Of a DNA stretch of 52,256 nucleotides, positions 40,171-49,351 are shown in pieces. The notes beneath the pieces are model-generated. The model saw only the letters and a program-made list of their open reading frames with translations, was not told where the DNA came from and did no database searches. Origin of the DNA: Armatimonadota bacterium (lineage in GTDB: Bacteria; Armatimonadota; JADLDR01); contig JADLDR010000171.1 of the NCBI GenBank assembly GCA_020846535.1, forward strand, positions 1-52,256, given 5' to 3'. Position 1 is the stretch's first letter; each line of letters begins with the position of its first letter. A program made the translations under genes and the position numbers.

Positions 40171-41325
40171 ATGTCTGCTGACGCCAACCAGAGCATGACC
40201 GCCACCTACTACCTGGAAACCGACGGGAGCCTGGCAAAGACCGCCCGGGATGTGGTCGTGCTGGAGACGACGGGCGGATGGGATGGCCCCGGAGAGCCTC
40301 CGGAACTCTTTGCCCGGGCCACAGGCGAAGTGGTGGAGGTCAACGAAACACGGCCCGGGTGCGGGACCGTCAAGGTCGCCTTTCCGATGGTCAATTTCAA
40401 CCTGGAGGATTCCGGCTTCCCCTCCCTCTGGCTTTCGATGGTGGGGGGGGGAACCCATGCGCTTCTGGCCTACAAAAAATCGCGCCTGGTCGATTTTGCG
40501 CTTCCGGAAGAGGCGCTCCGCCGCTTTCCCGGCCCCCGCTTCGGCATCGAGGGAACCCGCAGGCTTCTGGGGCTGCCTTCCGGTGTTCCGGTGATCGGAA
40601 CCATCGTGAAGCCGACCGCCGGGCTGATGGCGGAGGAGGTGGCGGACTTGTGCGGCAGGATGGCCGAAGGCGGCGTCCGCTTCATCAAGGATGATGAAAA
40701 GATGCTCAGCCCGGCCTACTGCCCTCTGGAGGAACGCGTCACCCGAGTGGCGCATGCGCTCTGGCGGGCGGAGAACAAAACCGGGCAGAAGGTGCTTTAC
40801 GCCCCGCATATCACCACCAGCCCGTGGAGCCTGGGGCGATACGCCGAAACCGCCCTCAAAGCCGGGGCCAGCGCGCTCATGGTCAATTTCTTTGCGGCAG
40901 GCTTTCAGTCGCTGGAATTTCTGGCCCGCAATTTCGATGTGCCCATTTACGCCCACTGCGGCGGGAAGGAGGCGTTCGGGCGGGAGCCGGGCCAGGGCGT
41001 ATCGCCCGAAGCGGTCGGCAGGTTCGCCCGGCTGCTGGGAGGGGACTACTTCCGCACCGGCGTGATGGGCGGCTATTTGGTCGGCGGCAGCCTGGAAGAA
41101 TTGAACTCTTTGACCGCCGTTCTTACGGAGCCGATACCGGGCATCCGTGCCGCCGTTCCCGTTCTCTCCGGCGGCCTCAAGCCTTCCAACCTGGCCGAGA
41201 ACCTGCGGGCCTTCGGCTCCGATGTGCTGGCCCTGGCAGGAACCGGCCTCACCCGCCACCCGAAAGGCATCGCGGTCGCCGTTTCGGAAATGCTTCAGGT
41301 GGCCGGCGAGTTGAGCGGCTCATAG
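40171..41325 (+). CDS. RuBisCO-like protein (form IV-type large-subunit homologue)
   Basis: A 384-residue protein with the RuBisCO large-subunit barrel but only part of its active site. Present are GTIVKPTAGL with K147 at the position of K175, the carbamylation/metal motif FIKDDE (K173, D175, E176), H262 in YAHCGGKEAFG at the H294 region, and SGGLKPSN (S333) with GTGLTRHPKG (357-366) for phosphate binding. The loop-6 lysine (K334 in RuBisCO) is not seen: the region reads FRTGVMGGYLVGG. So it is unlikely to fix CO2. Family relatives are enolases, isomerases, or the decarboxylase and transcarboxylase of apionate breakdown. AGGAG lies 5 nt before the ATG. It overlaps the convergent PIG-L gene by 6 nt. 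Confidence 0.88.
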   Translation: MSADANQSMTATYYLETDGSLAKTARDVVVLETTGGWDGPGEPPELFARATGEVVEVNETRPGCGTVKVAFPMVNFNLEDSGFPSLWLSMVGGGTHALLAYKKSRLVDFALPEEALRRFPGPRFGIEGTRRLLGLPSGVPVIGTIVKPTAGLMAEEVADLCGRMAEGGVRFIKDDEKMLSPAYCPLEERVTRVAHALWRAENKTGQKVLYAPHITTSPWSLGRYAETALKAGASALMVNFFAAGFQSLEFLARNFDVPIYAHCGGKEAFGREPGQGVSPEAVGRFARLLGGDYFRTGVMGGYLVGGSLEELNSLTAVLTEPIPGIRAAVPVLSGGLKPSNLAENLRAFGSDVLALAGTGLTRHPKGIAVAVSEMLQVAGELSGS

Positions 41326-42087
41326 CATATTCCCGAGATGGGGCAGGTCTTTCACCACCTGCCGCTTCCGGCCCGGGTCCATGGTCGCCATGCTGCCATA
41401 GGCGTTCCAGAGCGGTTCGGCATACTCGACATCGTGCCTCATGCCCCAGAAGCGGGTCCAGGATTCCCATATTCTTCGGAGTTCCTGGCCGCTCGCCTTT
41501 CCGAAGACCCGGGCGCGCTCCTCGCACAGGATGGCCTGGAAATTGACCGGCTCGGTGTCGGACACATCCACCACGAAGTCGGGCGGGTGAAGCTCGTTGA
41601 CATTGACCTCAATATCGTACATATAGGCCGCCTTGAGCGTGCAGGGCGAGTAGTCCGCCGCAATGCCGGGATGTCCCACGTAATAGACCACATCGCGCAT
41701 CGTCCAGGAGAGGTTCCGGTGATCGGCGTGGCAGTCCCAGGGGGTCGGGAAGAGGATGATATTGGTCCCGATCCGGCGCAGCGCATTGACCAGGAGCATC
41801 TTCATCTCCATGGTCGGGATGATCTTGTTGCCCGGAACGCCCAGATACTCCGAGGTCGCCCCCAGGATGCGGGCGATGGCATCCCCTTCCGCCTGGCGCA
41901 AAACTTTGATCTCCTCTTGCTGCGGGCCGGGCGGCCTCACCGTCTCCCCTCGGGTCACGCTGAGCTGCACCACCCGATAGCCAGCGCGGGCGCACCGGGC
42001 GACGATCCCCCCGCAGCAGACGATATCGTCCGGATGCGCGCTGACCACCACCAGCGTATCCCGCGCCGCTTCGCCAACATCGTTCAT
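41320..42087 (-). CDS. PIG-L/LmbE-family deacetylase
   Basis: A 255-residue zinc hydrolase that removes acetyl groups from N-acetylated sugars or related compounds. The metal motif VVSAHPDDIVCCGG (about 13-26) with H-P-D-D and the later WDCHADHRNLS with two histidines are both present. The start is ATG 42087 with GGAG 6 nt upstream. The open frame continues upstream only as antisense of the cupin region. It is convergent with the RuBisCO-like gene, with a 6-nt overlap of their ends. The physiological substrate is unknown, but its position among sugar genes suggests an amino-sugar derivative. Confidence 0.9.
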   Translation of the reverse strand: MNDVGEAARDTLVVVSAHPDDIVCCGGIVARCARAGYRVVQLSVTRGETVRPPGPQQEEIKVLRQAEGDAIARILGATSEYLGVPGNKIIPTMEMKMLLVNALRRIGTNIILFPTPWDCHADHRNLSWTMRDVVYYVGHPGIAADYSPCTLKAAYMYDIEVNVNELHPPDFVVDVSDTEPVNFQAILCEERARVFGKASGQELRRIWESWTRFWGMRHDVEYAEPLWNAYGSMATMDPGRKRQVVKDLPHLGNML

Positions 42088-42240
42088 GGTCGTCTCCTTG
42101 TTCCGATAGGGTGAATTTGGAGCCATGATACCATAAAATCGAACGAGATGCAAGAGGCTTTCAGCTTCGATCCGGATCAAAGAAGGATTATTCCGTTGCC
42201 CGGCAAATGAAGAAACACAGTTTGCAGGAGGGAAAAAGCC

Positions 42241-42579
42241 GTGAAAATCGTCGAAAAACCCTGGGGCCGCGAAATCTGGGTCGCCCACACCGAACAGTAC
42301 GCCCTGAAGATCATCGAGCTGCATGGCGGGGCGCGTTCGAGCTTGCAGTACCACGGCCGGAAGCGAGAGCATCTTTACATCGACCGGGGGCGGATGCGGG
42401 CAGCGCTGGAAGAGCCGGACGGAAGCCTGCAAATCTTCGAATACGGCCCCGGAGAGGTGATCGATATCCCGCCCGGGCGCAAGCACCGGGTCGAAGCCCT
42501 GGAAAATCTCCGCCTGCTGGAAGTATCTACCCCCGAGCTGGATGACGTGGTGAGAATCGAGGACGACTATGGGCGTTGA
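42241..42579 (+). CDS. Single-domain cupin, mannose-6-phosphate isomerase type II-like
   Basis: A 112-residue cupin closely resembling the C-terminal isomerase domain of bifunctional mannose-1-phosphate guanylyltransferase/mannose-6-phosphate isomerase. It has KPWGREIWVAHTEQYALKII, QYHGRKREHLYI and GEVIDIPPGRKHRVEAL, including the cupin histidines and glutamate. Start is GTG at 42241, with GGAGGG 8 nt upstream. It overlaps the next gene by 11 nt, so the two proteins are made together. As a stand-alone cupin it may isomerise a sugar phosphate that the following dehydrogenase oxidises or reduces. Confidence 0.8.
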   Translation: MKIVEKPWGREIWVAHTEQYALKIIELHGGARSSLQYHGRKREHLYIDRGRMRAALEEPDGSLQIFEYGPGEVIDIPPGRKHRVEALENLRLLEVSTPELDDVVRIEDDYGR

Positions 42580-43729
42580 CAAGCTGATCTTGTTCGGAGC
42601 GGGCATGACGGGCCGGGGGCAGGTGGCGCAACTGGCCTATGAGGACGGCTGGCAGATCACCCTGGTGGACAAAAATCGGGAGCTGGTGGATACTCTAAGA
42701 GAGGCGGGGCGCTATACCATCCGGCTCCTCGGCAGCCGCAGCCGGGATATCGCGATACACGGGTTCCATACGCTCCATACCGATGAAATCGAAGCCGTCA
42801 ACAGAGCCGTCTCCGGGGCCGATATGGTGGTCACCAGCGTTCTGGAGCCGAATCTTCCGGAGGCGGCCCAGGTCATCGCCGGCGGGCTGGTGGCCCGCTT
42901 TCAGGCCGGAAACGACACGCCCCTGACCGTCATCGCCGCAGAGAATATGAGCCACAGCTCTACGGTACTCAAGCAGTACGTGCGGAGCCATCTGCCCGCC
43001 GACTGCCTGGAGGCGCTGGAAGCAAATGTCGGCTTCCCCGATTCCATGATCGCCCGCGTGGTTCCGGTAGCCGAAGACCCGTTGCTCATCATGGCCGAGG
43101 AATACAGCGAGTGGACGGCAGACGCAAACGCCGTGCGCGGAGAGCCGCCCCATTTGACCGGGCTGGAATGGGTTTCCGACCAGACGGCCCGGCTTCAGCG
43201 CAAGCTCTATATCCACAATACCGGCCATGCGGTCTGCGGCTACCTCGGCTGGCTGAAGGGCTACCGTTATATCCACGAGGCCGCGCAGGACGAGGAGATC
43301 ATGGCCCGCATCTCGGAGGCCATTTCCGAATCCGGAGAAGCCATCGCCCGCAAGCACGGCTTCGGGCGTGAGGAAGTCCGGGCCTATGAAGATAACCTCA
43401 AAGAGCGATTGATCATCGCCGAACTGCCTGACGAGATCCGCCGGGTCATCCGCCAGCCCATCCGTAAGCTGGGGCCGGAGGAACGGCTGCTGGGGCCGCT
43501 GGCCCTCTGCGAGAAATACGGCCTGCCCTGCTCTGGCCTCTGCTACGCCATCGCTGCCGTCCTCGCCTGCCGGATGCCGGGAGACGCCCAGTTCGACCGC
43601 ATCCGCGCTACCGTCGACTGGCTGGAGCCGGTAGCCGCCCTCCAGGTTCTGGACGGACACCGCCCCGGCCCCCGCGCCTCCGAAAACATCGCCAGAGCCT
43701 ACCAGGAGATTATCGCCCAGTACGCCTGA
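42569..43729 (+). CDS. Mannitol-1-phosphate 5-dehydrogenase-like (MtlD family) protein
   Basis: A 386-residue polyol-phosphate dehydrogenase. The Rossmann motif GAGMTGRGQVAQLAY begins at residue 10. AAENMSHSSTVLK, EANVGFPDSMIARVVP and the family hallmark KLYIHNTGHAVCGYLGWLKGY, with a lysine, asparagine and histidine, match the long-chain mannitol dehydrogenase group. GAGGA lies 5-6 nt before the ATG at 42569, inside the end of the cupin gene. It probably interconverts a sugar phosphate and its alditol phosphate with NAD(H). Mannitol itself is not proven as substrate; relatives in glycosidase loci often act on other polyols. Confidence 0.85.
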   Translation: MGVDKLILFGAGMTGRGQVAQLAYEDGWQITLVDKNRELVDTLREAGRYTIRLLGSRSRDIAIHGFHTLHTDEIEAVNRAVSGADMVVTSVLEPNLPEAAQVIAGGLVARFQAGNDTPLTVIAAENMSHSSTVLKQYVRSHLPADCLEALEANVGFPDSMIARVVPVAEDPLLIMAEEYSEWTADANAVRGEPPHLTGLEWVSDQTARLQRKLYIHNTGHAVCGYLGWLKGYRYIHEAAQDEEIMARISEAISESGEAIARKHGFGREEVRAYEDNLKERLIIAELPDEIRRVIRQPIRKLGPEERLLGPLALCEKYGLPCSGLCYAIAAVLACRMPGDAQFDRIRATVDWLEPVAALQVLDGHRPGPRASENIARAYQEIIAQYA

Positions 43730-43818
43730 TATCGCGTTCCAGTGCCGGGATGCCGACCCGAAAGAGACCCACACCCCGGCCCATCCTCACCTGATGTTCC
43801 GTAGAAAGGAGCCGACCT

Positions 43819-44328
43819 ATGGAGTGCCCGAGATGCGAAGTACCGACACAGCAGGCCGCCTGCCGGGGTATGACTCTCGATACCTGCGAAACCTGCCAGG
43901 GGATATGGTTCGAAGGAGACGAATTGAAGCGCGTGATGTCCCAGGGGGAAGCTGCCGTTACGGAATCGGCCCTGGGGGCCACCTGGGACGGGCAAATCCG
44001 GAAGGAAACCCTGGTCGAAAACCCTCTCGGCTGTCCGAAGTGCAACCGCACCCTGGAGCGGTACCGCTATTGCTACGAAAGCGATGTCCTCGTCGACGGC
44101 TGCCCCGCCGGCTGCGGGATGTGGGTGGATGACGGGGAACTGCGGCGCATGATGCTCTACCTGTCAGGCTCCAATGTGCCCCTGGAGGAAGACAAGCAGA
44201 AATCGCTGGATATGAGCCTGCGGCGAATCGGCACGGAAGCCCGCTTCAAAGATGAGGTCGTCGAGTCCGGCCTGTGGCTGCGGTCGCTGCACGCCCTCAG
44301 CCGCATCTTCTCGATCCGGCTGCCGTGA
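43819..44328 (+). CDS. Double zinc-ribbon (zf-TFIIB) protein
   Basis: A 169-residue protein with two successive zf-TFIIB-type ribbons. The first is CPRCEVPTQQ...DTCETCQGIWFEGDEL in residues 3-36. The second is CPKCNRTL...DGCPAGCGMWVDDGEL in about residues 72-107. Both end with the typical W-x-D/E-G-E-L motif. A helical charged tail follows. AAAGGAG stands 7 nt before the ATG. The family is widespread and uncharacterised; a nucleic-acid or protein-binding scaffold is possible. It is followed 38 nt later by a broken DUF4832-type gene, which does not seem functionally related. Confidence 0.82.
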   Translation: MECPRCEVPTQQAACRGMTLDTCETCQGIWFEGDELKRVMSQGEAAVTESALGATWDGQIRKETLVENPLGCPKCNRTLERYRYCYESDVLVDGCPAGCGMWVDDGELRRMMLYLSGSNVPLEEDKQKSLDMSLRRIGTEARFKDEVVESGLWLRSLHALSRIFSIRLP

Positions 44329-44366
44329 GGGGCGTCAGGAAATTCGAATTCAAGGAGCCTTTGAAG

Positions 44367-45775
44367 TTGCAAGCCGCAATGCTTGCCGCTGTAGCCCTGG
44401 CGTTATGGGCCGCGCTGCCTGTCCTGTCGTCCGGGGATGCGGTATCCGCTGGACGGTGGTTCGCCCTGCCGACACGGGCGCTGCCCTGGAAAATCCCGGC
44501 ATGGGATGGGTTTTTCACCATTACGACAACAGTATCGAAGGCTACGGCCCGCCCCTCGGCCCCGGCTATGACGGGCGCGAATTTCCCGGCCTGACCGTCG
44601 CCTATCTGTGGTTGGCCTGGCCGCACCTGGAGCCGGAGGAAGGGCAATTCCGGTGGGCCGTTCTCGACGCCCCCATCCAGCGATACCGGGCCGCCGGGAA
44701 GCGGTTCGCCTTCCGCTTTACCGTCTTCGAGGCCGACCCGAACCAGGGCACGCCCGAATGGGTGCGCCGGGCCGGGGCCAGAGGGCGCATGGGGTCCCCT
44801 TTCGGCGCTTCCGTCTGGGAACCCGATTACGACGATCCGGTGCTGCTCAAAAAGCTGCAAGCTTTTCTGGCTGCTGCCGGGCAGCGTTACGGCGGCAACC
44901 CCGATCTGGCCTTCGTGGATGTCGGAACCCTGGGCGTCTGGGGCGAGGCCATCCTATCGGGGCCGATTACGGCCTTGCCACCCTGCGCCGTCACATCGAA
45001 ATGCACTGCAAAGCCTTTCCGGATGCTCTCCTGGTAGCCCAGGACGACTGGACGACATGGTCTAAGGAAAAGGGCAAGCCCGCCGCCCTGGACATGGCCG
45101 GCAAACTCGGCCTGACCTTCCGGGACGACTCCATCTGCGTCTATCCGGATCCCGGGCTGCATTACTCCGCGCACCTGACTCAGCCTTTCTGGAAAGACCG
45201 TCCCGTGATCCTGGAGATGAGCCACTACGATTACGCCAAAGAAGTGAAAGCCTGGGGGGAATGGCAGCCGCTACCGGCAGGCGGTGGAGGACTACCATGC
45301 CAGCTACGTTTCCGTCCACGCCAACCCCATCGTCTTCCTGTCGGAAAACGCCGATGCCGTGGGCCGGATCAACCTGTGCCTGGGCTACCGCCTGCAACTG
45401 GACGAAGCCGCCTGGCCGCCGTCAGCAAGGCGTTCGGAGGGGCTGGAAATCGCGGCCCGCTGGCAGAACGCCGGGGTTGCTCCCAGCCTGCCCGGAGGCT
45501 TCCCTGCCTGGTCGCTTTTTAACGCCCGAGGCGAACTGTGCGCCGTGCTTGCAGACGCCGGGTGGAACGTCCGCCAGCTCGCGCCCAACCCTTCCGGCCA
45601 GCCGCAGCCGATGGAGCGCAGGCTGCGGTTCTCTCTACCTCCCGGCCTGGCCCCCGGCGAATATGAGCTGCGCGTCTCGGTCGGCGGCCCAGACGGAACT
45701 CCTCGCCTGGCCCTTCCTCTTCCCCAAGACGACGGCCACAGGCGCTATTCGCTGGGCACGGTGCGGTTGGAATAG
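44367..45775 (+). pseudogene. Exported DUF4832-like/glycosidase-like protein with three frameshifts
   Basis: Protein-like sequence runs through three joins. A signal peptide in one frame (AAMLAAVALALWAALPVLSS, from a TTG at 44367) breaks near 44455 into TVVRPADTGAALENPGMGWVF and the barrel part up to DVGTLGVWGE. A one-base loss near 44950 leads into the frame with HPIGADYGLATLRRHIEMHC and ILEMSHYDYAKE. A six-G run at 45255-45260 then returns to the earlier frame with RYRQAVEDYHASYVSVHANP and a C-terminal beta domain. ALENPGMGW and the final domain are like DUF4832 proteins. Both the G-run and the single-base loss could be sequencing errors or natural decay. No intact start-to-stop frame exists. 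Confidence 0.7.
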
Positions 45776-45791
45776 GCGGCAGGGCATACCT

Positions 45792-45822
45792 TTTGGGGGC
45801 GACCCGGCGGGTCGCCCCCAAA
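45792..45822. terminator. Hairpin between convergent genes
   Basis: A perfect 14-bp stem, TTTGGGGGCGACCC at 45792-45805 and its complement at 45809-45822, with a 3-nt GGC loop. There is no T-run on either strand after the stem, so it is not a classical intrinsic terminator. Its position between the broken plus-strand gene and the minus-strand serine hydrolase fits a termination or RNA-stabilising role. Confidence 0.55.
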
Positions 45823-45841
45823 GCGAATCCCAGCCATCCCT

Positions 45842-47296
45842 TTACCCCGTCTCCGCCCGGCCTTCCATGGTCGGCCTTTCCACAGGGCCGAAGGCAACAT
45901 TCTCGCGCATATCGAGGCGAAGCCTGTCGTCGCGGAACCGGCAGGTGAGAACCGGGACAAAGGGGGTCTCGTAAAAGGCGAGCTTCACATTGAAAGTGTC
46001 GTCTTTCAGCCATGCGCCGCTGGCTGACACCGGGCGCGGCTCCGGATTATCGAAAGCCGTCGTTCCCCTCACCCAGGCCCCGCCCAGACCGCAGGCGATC
46101 CTATGCTCAGCCCGCTCGTCATGAATGTATATCACGCTTTCATCGGCCCCGAAGTGAAAGGTGACCGACTCGATCTTTTGCGGGTTCTCCTCCAGGCGGT
46201 AGGTCTTCCCCGATACTTTGGCGGCGACAGAGGAATAAGGCTGTCCCTCCGCGGGGCGAAGCGACAGGAGGGCTGACCGCTGGCGGAGCTTTTCCCAGGC
46301 GGCCCGGTTTTCGGGCAGGGCGGACGGCCCCATGACCGGAAGGAGATGTTTCCAGATCAGGTTCAGGACAGCCTGCATATCGCCGACTCCCGAGGTGATG
46401 GCGATAACCGCCTCCTGCTGCGGCATCACGATACAGTATTGGCCGAATGCCCCGTCTCCCCGATATGCCCCGTGGCGGCAGCGCCAGAACTGGTAGCCGT
46501 ATCCCTGCGTCCAATCGCTCTGGGGATCGGAGCCGTTGTCGATCTGACGCGATGTGGCCGCTTCCACCCAGCTTTCAGGCAGAAGCCGCTTGCCTTCCCA
46601 GAAACCTTTCTGAAGGTACAACTGGCCGAACCGGGCGATATCCTCCGTTTTGACATTCAGCCCCCAGCCTCCGGTATTGATGCCCCGCGGGCAGTTTTCC
46701 CAGGTCGCCCCGGCGATGCCTAAAGGATCGAACAGCCGCGGCTTCAGGTAATCGATCAGCTTCAGGCCGGTGGTTTTCTGCACGATGGCGGAGACCATGT
46801 AGGTGGCCCCGGTGTTGTAGAGAAAGTGAGTGCCGGGCGCGTGTTCCACCGGGCGGTCCAGGAAAGCCTTCACCCAGTTGCCGTCCTGCCTCTGGAAGAG
46901 AAATATCAGTGTATCCTCCGCATGACCGGTGGACATCGAGAGGAGATGGCGGACCTTCATGGCGGACAGCGCATCGCTGACTTTGGCCGGGGCGTCGTCC
47001 GGGAAAAAAGAGAGAACCGTATCATCGAGAGCGAACTTGCCCTCCGCAATCGCCATGCCGGCGGCGGTGGAGGTAAAGCTTTTGGAGAGCGAAAAAAGCA
47101 TGTGCGGATGCTGCGGGCCGTAAGGAGACCACCATCCTTCGGCCACAGCGCGGCCCCGGCGCAGCACCATCAAGCTATGCAGTTCCCGGATATTGGCTTC
47201 CACATCGTCCAGGAAGGCGAGGAGCGCGCCGGAGGGAACCCCTTCCGATTCCGGCGAGGTGCGCGGCAGTTTCAACGAATTGATTTCTGATGTCAT
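45842..47296 (-). CDS. Serine beta-lactamase-like hydrolase (class C fold)
   Basis: A 484-residue protein of the beta-lactamase/transpeptidase-like group (EstB, AmpC fold). The catalytic SxxK is S69-L70-S71-K72 in MLFSLSKSFTS. The YxN-type motif is Y160-N-T (FLYNTGATY). The KTG-like box is replaced by a later GYGYQFWR and GAYRGDGAFGQ region, as in other members. There is no signal peptide in this start. The C-terminal about 120 residues form an extra domain of beta character. The ATG at 47296 has GGGAG 8 nt upstream; the frame upstream of it is antisense to the PHP gene. It is most likely an esterase or peptidase rather than an antibiotic-resistance enzyme. Confidence 0.88.
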   Translation of the reverse strand: MTSEINSLKLPRTSPESEGVPSGALLAFLDDVEANIRELHSLMVLRRGRAVAEGWWSPYGPQHPHMLFSLSKSFTSTAAGMAIAEGKFALDDTVLSFFPDDAPAKVSDALSAMKVRHLLSMSTGHAEDTLIFLFQRQDGNWVKAFLDRPVEHAPGTHFLYNTGATYMVSAIVQKTTGLKLIDYLKPRLFDPLGIAGATWENCPRGINTGGWGLNVKTEDIARFGQLYLQKGFWEGKRLLPESWVEAATSRQIDNGSDPQSDWTQGYGYQFWRCRHGAYRGDGAFGQYCIVMPQQEAVIAITSGVGDMQAVLNLIWKHLLPVMGPSALPENRAAWEKLRQRSALLSLRPAEGQPYSSVAAKVSGKTYRLEENPQKIESVTFHFGADESVIYIHDERAEHRIACGLGGAWVRGTTAFDNPEPRPVSASGAWLKDDTFNVKLAFYETPFVPVLTCRFRDDRLRLDMRENVAFGPVERPTMEGRAETG

Positions 47297-47485
47297 GAAG
47301 AATGCTCCCGATTGAAAGATAGGCTTGCATGAGAAGATTGGGTAACCTGACATGAGATTCGGAGGGGCAGGCTTTTTTCCTTCCGGCAGCAGAACAAGCC
47401 CCATGGACCGTGCAGGAATCCGGCCTGCTGCGTCGAAGCGAAGAGGGATGAGGCCGTAAAATGACCTATCCCCAGGAGAAACTCC

Positions 47486-48340
47486 ATGCCCATTCGTTCG
47501 GACTGGCACATCCACACCCGCAATTCCTGCGATGAGGCGGCCCTGACGGTCCGGGATTTGCTTGCCGGGGCCGCGGCCTGCGGCATTTCCGATTTCGGCA
47601 TTACGGACCATGTGCATACTCCCTACAACCTGCTCGATATCGAGGCGGCCCGGCGGGAGTTCGATGCGGCCTGCCCTCCGGCTTCGGCGCATTTCGGGGT
47701 GGAAATAAGCTGCGTTTCCGAATGGGAACTGGAGAAAATAGCGCGGGGAGAGGTCGAGAGGCCGGTTTACGGCATCCGGGAGGGCGGCCCCGCCGGCGCG
47801 GAACTGGCTGTCGGGCTGCCGGAGGAGGAGCGCCGGAGGCTGGGCATCGAGTACGTCGTGGCAGGAGTCCACTGGCCTCTGTATGTGCCTTATGAAGCCG
47901 ATGCCATAACGCGCGACTACCACCGGCAATTGCTCTTCCTTGCCTGCCATCCGATGGTGACGATCATCGCTCATCCCTGGTGGTGGATGGGCCGATGGCG
48001 CGATACGGACGGCATCTACCGCTCCGATCCCTGGCTGGACGATTTTACGCGCATCCCGGCTGCCATGCACCGCGAGTTTTCGGAAGCGGTCCGGGCCAAC
48101 GGCAAGGCAGTGGAAATCAACCTGGGGGCGATGATCCTGAACCCCACCTATACGGAACGGTTCCGGTGGCAGTATGGAGAGTATCTTGCCGCCCTCCAGT
48201 CGGAAGGAGTCACCCTCAGCATCGGCTCGGACTGCCATGACGCCATTTATGGTAGCGATTTCGACCGAGCGGAGCAAATACTGGAGCGGCTCGGAATCGA
48301 TATGAGCATCCTATGGCGGCTTCCGTCGAGGGAATATTAG
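47486..48340 (+). CDS. PHP-domain phosphoesterase-like protein
   Basis: A 284-residue protein with the four PHP motifs: DWHIHT (D6, H8, H10), GITDH (D41, H42), the glutamate in FGVEISCVSE, the histidine in IIAHPWWW, and GSDCH near the end. These would bind a metal cluster and hydrolyse a phosphoester, as in histidinol phosphatase relatives. The start ATG has AGGAG 7 nt upstream. It is a single gene between convergent and repeat regions. The many tryptophans and the WWWMGRWRDTDG insertion are unusual for histidinol phosphatases, so a carbohydrate phosphate may be the substrate. Confidence 0.85.
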   Translation: MPIRSDWHIHTRNSCDEAALTVRDLLAGAAACGISDFGITDHVHTPYNLLDIEAARREFDAACPPASAHFGVEISCVSEWELEKIARGEVERPVYGIREGGPAGAELAVGLPEEERRRLGIEYVVAGVHWPLYVPYEADAITRDYHRQLLFLACHPMVTIIAHPWWWMGRWRDTDGIYRSDPWLDDFTRIPAAMHREFSEAVRANGKAVEINLGAMILNPTYTERFRWQYGEYLAALQSEGVTLSIGSDCHDAIYGSDFDRAEQILERLGIDMSILWRLPSREY

Positions 48341-48363
48341 GGCTTTCGCTTGATAGGAGGTCT

Positions 48364-48488
48364 ATCGATGCAGTCTGCGAGGAGCGCAGCGACGAAGCCA
48401 TCTCCAGGATCACACCCACGAGTAGAGCTACATCGTGTATTTGTGGCGATGGAGATTGCCGCAAAGCTAAAGCTCCTCGCAAGGACAT
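48364..48488. repeat. Dispersed palindromic repeat, copy D
   Basis: A roughly 125-bp element starting ATCGATGCAGTCTGCGAGGA and containing GCAGCGACGAAGCCATCTCC and ACGAGTAGAGC, exactly as in copy 3478-3598. The right arm (GGAGATTGCCGCAAAGC...GCTCCTCGCAAGGACA) is diverged. It accounts for most of the gap between the PHP and DUF1080 genes. Confidence 0.75.
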
Positions 48489-48556
48489 AAATACAGCTTG
48501 TGTTCGAGAAAGCGAACGCTCTGATTTCACTAAAACGAGGAGGCATTCAAACCATC

Positions 48557-49312
48557 ATGAGATCTTTATCCAGCATCGGCCTGGTTTTTTCGGGATTGGC
48601 TGCCCTGGCTTTGCCCTGCTGCGCCTGGGCCGCGGGCGCAAAAGAGGCCGGGCCGGATGCAGCGAGCAAAGGGCAACCGGAGAAAGTGCTGTTCAGCGGA
48701 AAAACGGATGATCCGGCCCGCCTGTGGGTGCGGGCCGGGTCGAAGGAACCGGCAGCCTGGAAGATGGAAAAGGGCGCTCTGGTGTCCGGTGGCGGTGATA
48801 TAGAGACCAGGGAGCATTTCCAGGATTTCAAGCTCCATATCGAATTTCAGACGCCCTCCATGCCGAACGCCCGGGGTCAGGCAAAAGGGAACAGCGGCGT
48901 GTTCCTCCAGGGCATGTATGAAATCCAGGTGCTGGATTCCTACGGCATTCCGGTGCTGGGGACCGGCGACTGCGGTGCCCTCTACAGCCTTGCCGCCCCT
49001 CTGGTCAACGCCTGCCGCCCCCCGAAGGTCTGGCAGACCTATGATATAATCTTCCGGGCCGCCCGCTTCGAGGAGGGAACCCGCCGCGTCCTGGCCCGCC
49101 CGCGGGTAACCGTCCTGCACAACGGCCTGGTCATTCACAACAATGTCGAAATCCAGGGACCGACCTATGCCGGCGGGCAAGGCGACCTGGCCGAACAGGG
49201 GCCGGTGCGCTTGCAGGATCACGGCAACCGCGTCTTCTACCGCAATATCCGAATCACCCCTCTTCCACCGGAAGGGGCCAAATTCTACGAATATTCCAGG
49301 CCGCAGCACTGA
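48557..49312 (+). CDS. Exported DUF1080 (3-keto-disaccharide hydrolase-type) protein
   Basis: A 251-residue secreted protein. The signal peptide is MRSLSSIGLVFSGLAALALPCCAWA. The mature domain has the DUF1080 pattern: EKVLFSGKTDDPARLW, IETREHFQDFKLHIEFQTP, GNSGVFLQGMYEIQVLDSYG and HGNRVFYRNIRITPL. Family members are concanavalin-like and are linked to cleavage of 3-keto-disaccharides. The start at 48557 is the first ATG of the signal peptide; GGAGG lies about 14 nt upstream, which is long. The downstream polysaccharide-deacetylase-like gene is convergent. Together with the MocA-type dehydrogenase at 50926 it could form a 3-keto-sugar route. Confidence 0.88.
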   Translation: MRSLSSIGLVFSGLAALALPCCAWAAGAKEAGPDAASKGQPEKVLFSGKTDDPARLWVRAGSKEPAAWKMEKGALVSGGGDIETREHFQDFKLHIEFQTPSMPNARGQAKGNSGVFLQGMYEIQVLDSYGIPVLGTGDCGALYSLAAPLVNACRPPKVWQTYDIIFRAARFEEGTRRVLARPRVTVLHNGLVIHNNVEIQGPTYAGGQGDLAEQGPVRLQDHGNRVFYRNIRITPLPPEGAKFYEYSRPQH

Positions 49313-49351
49313 CAGTAGGGACGGGCATCGAACCTGCTCCTGCCGACAGGC

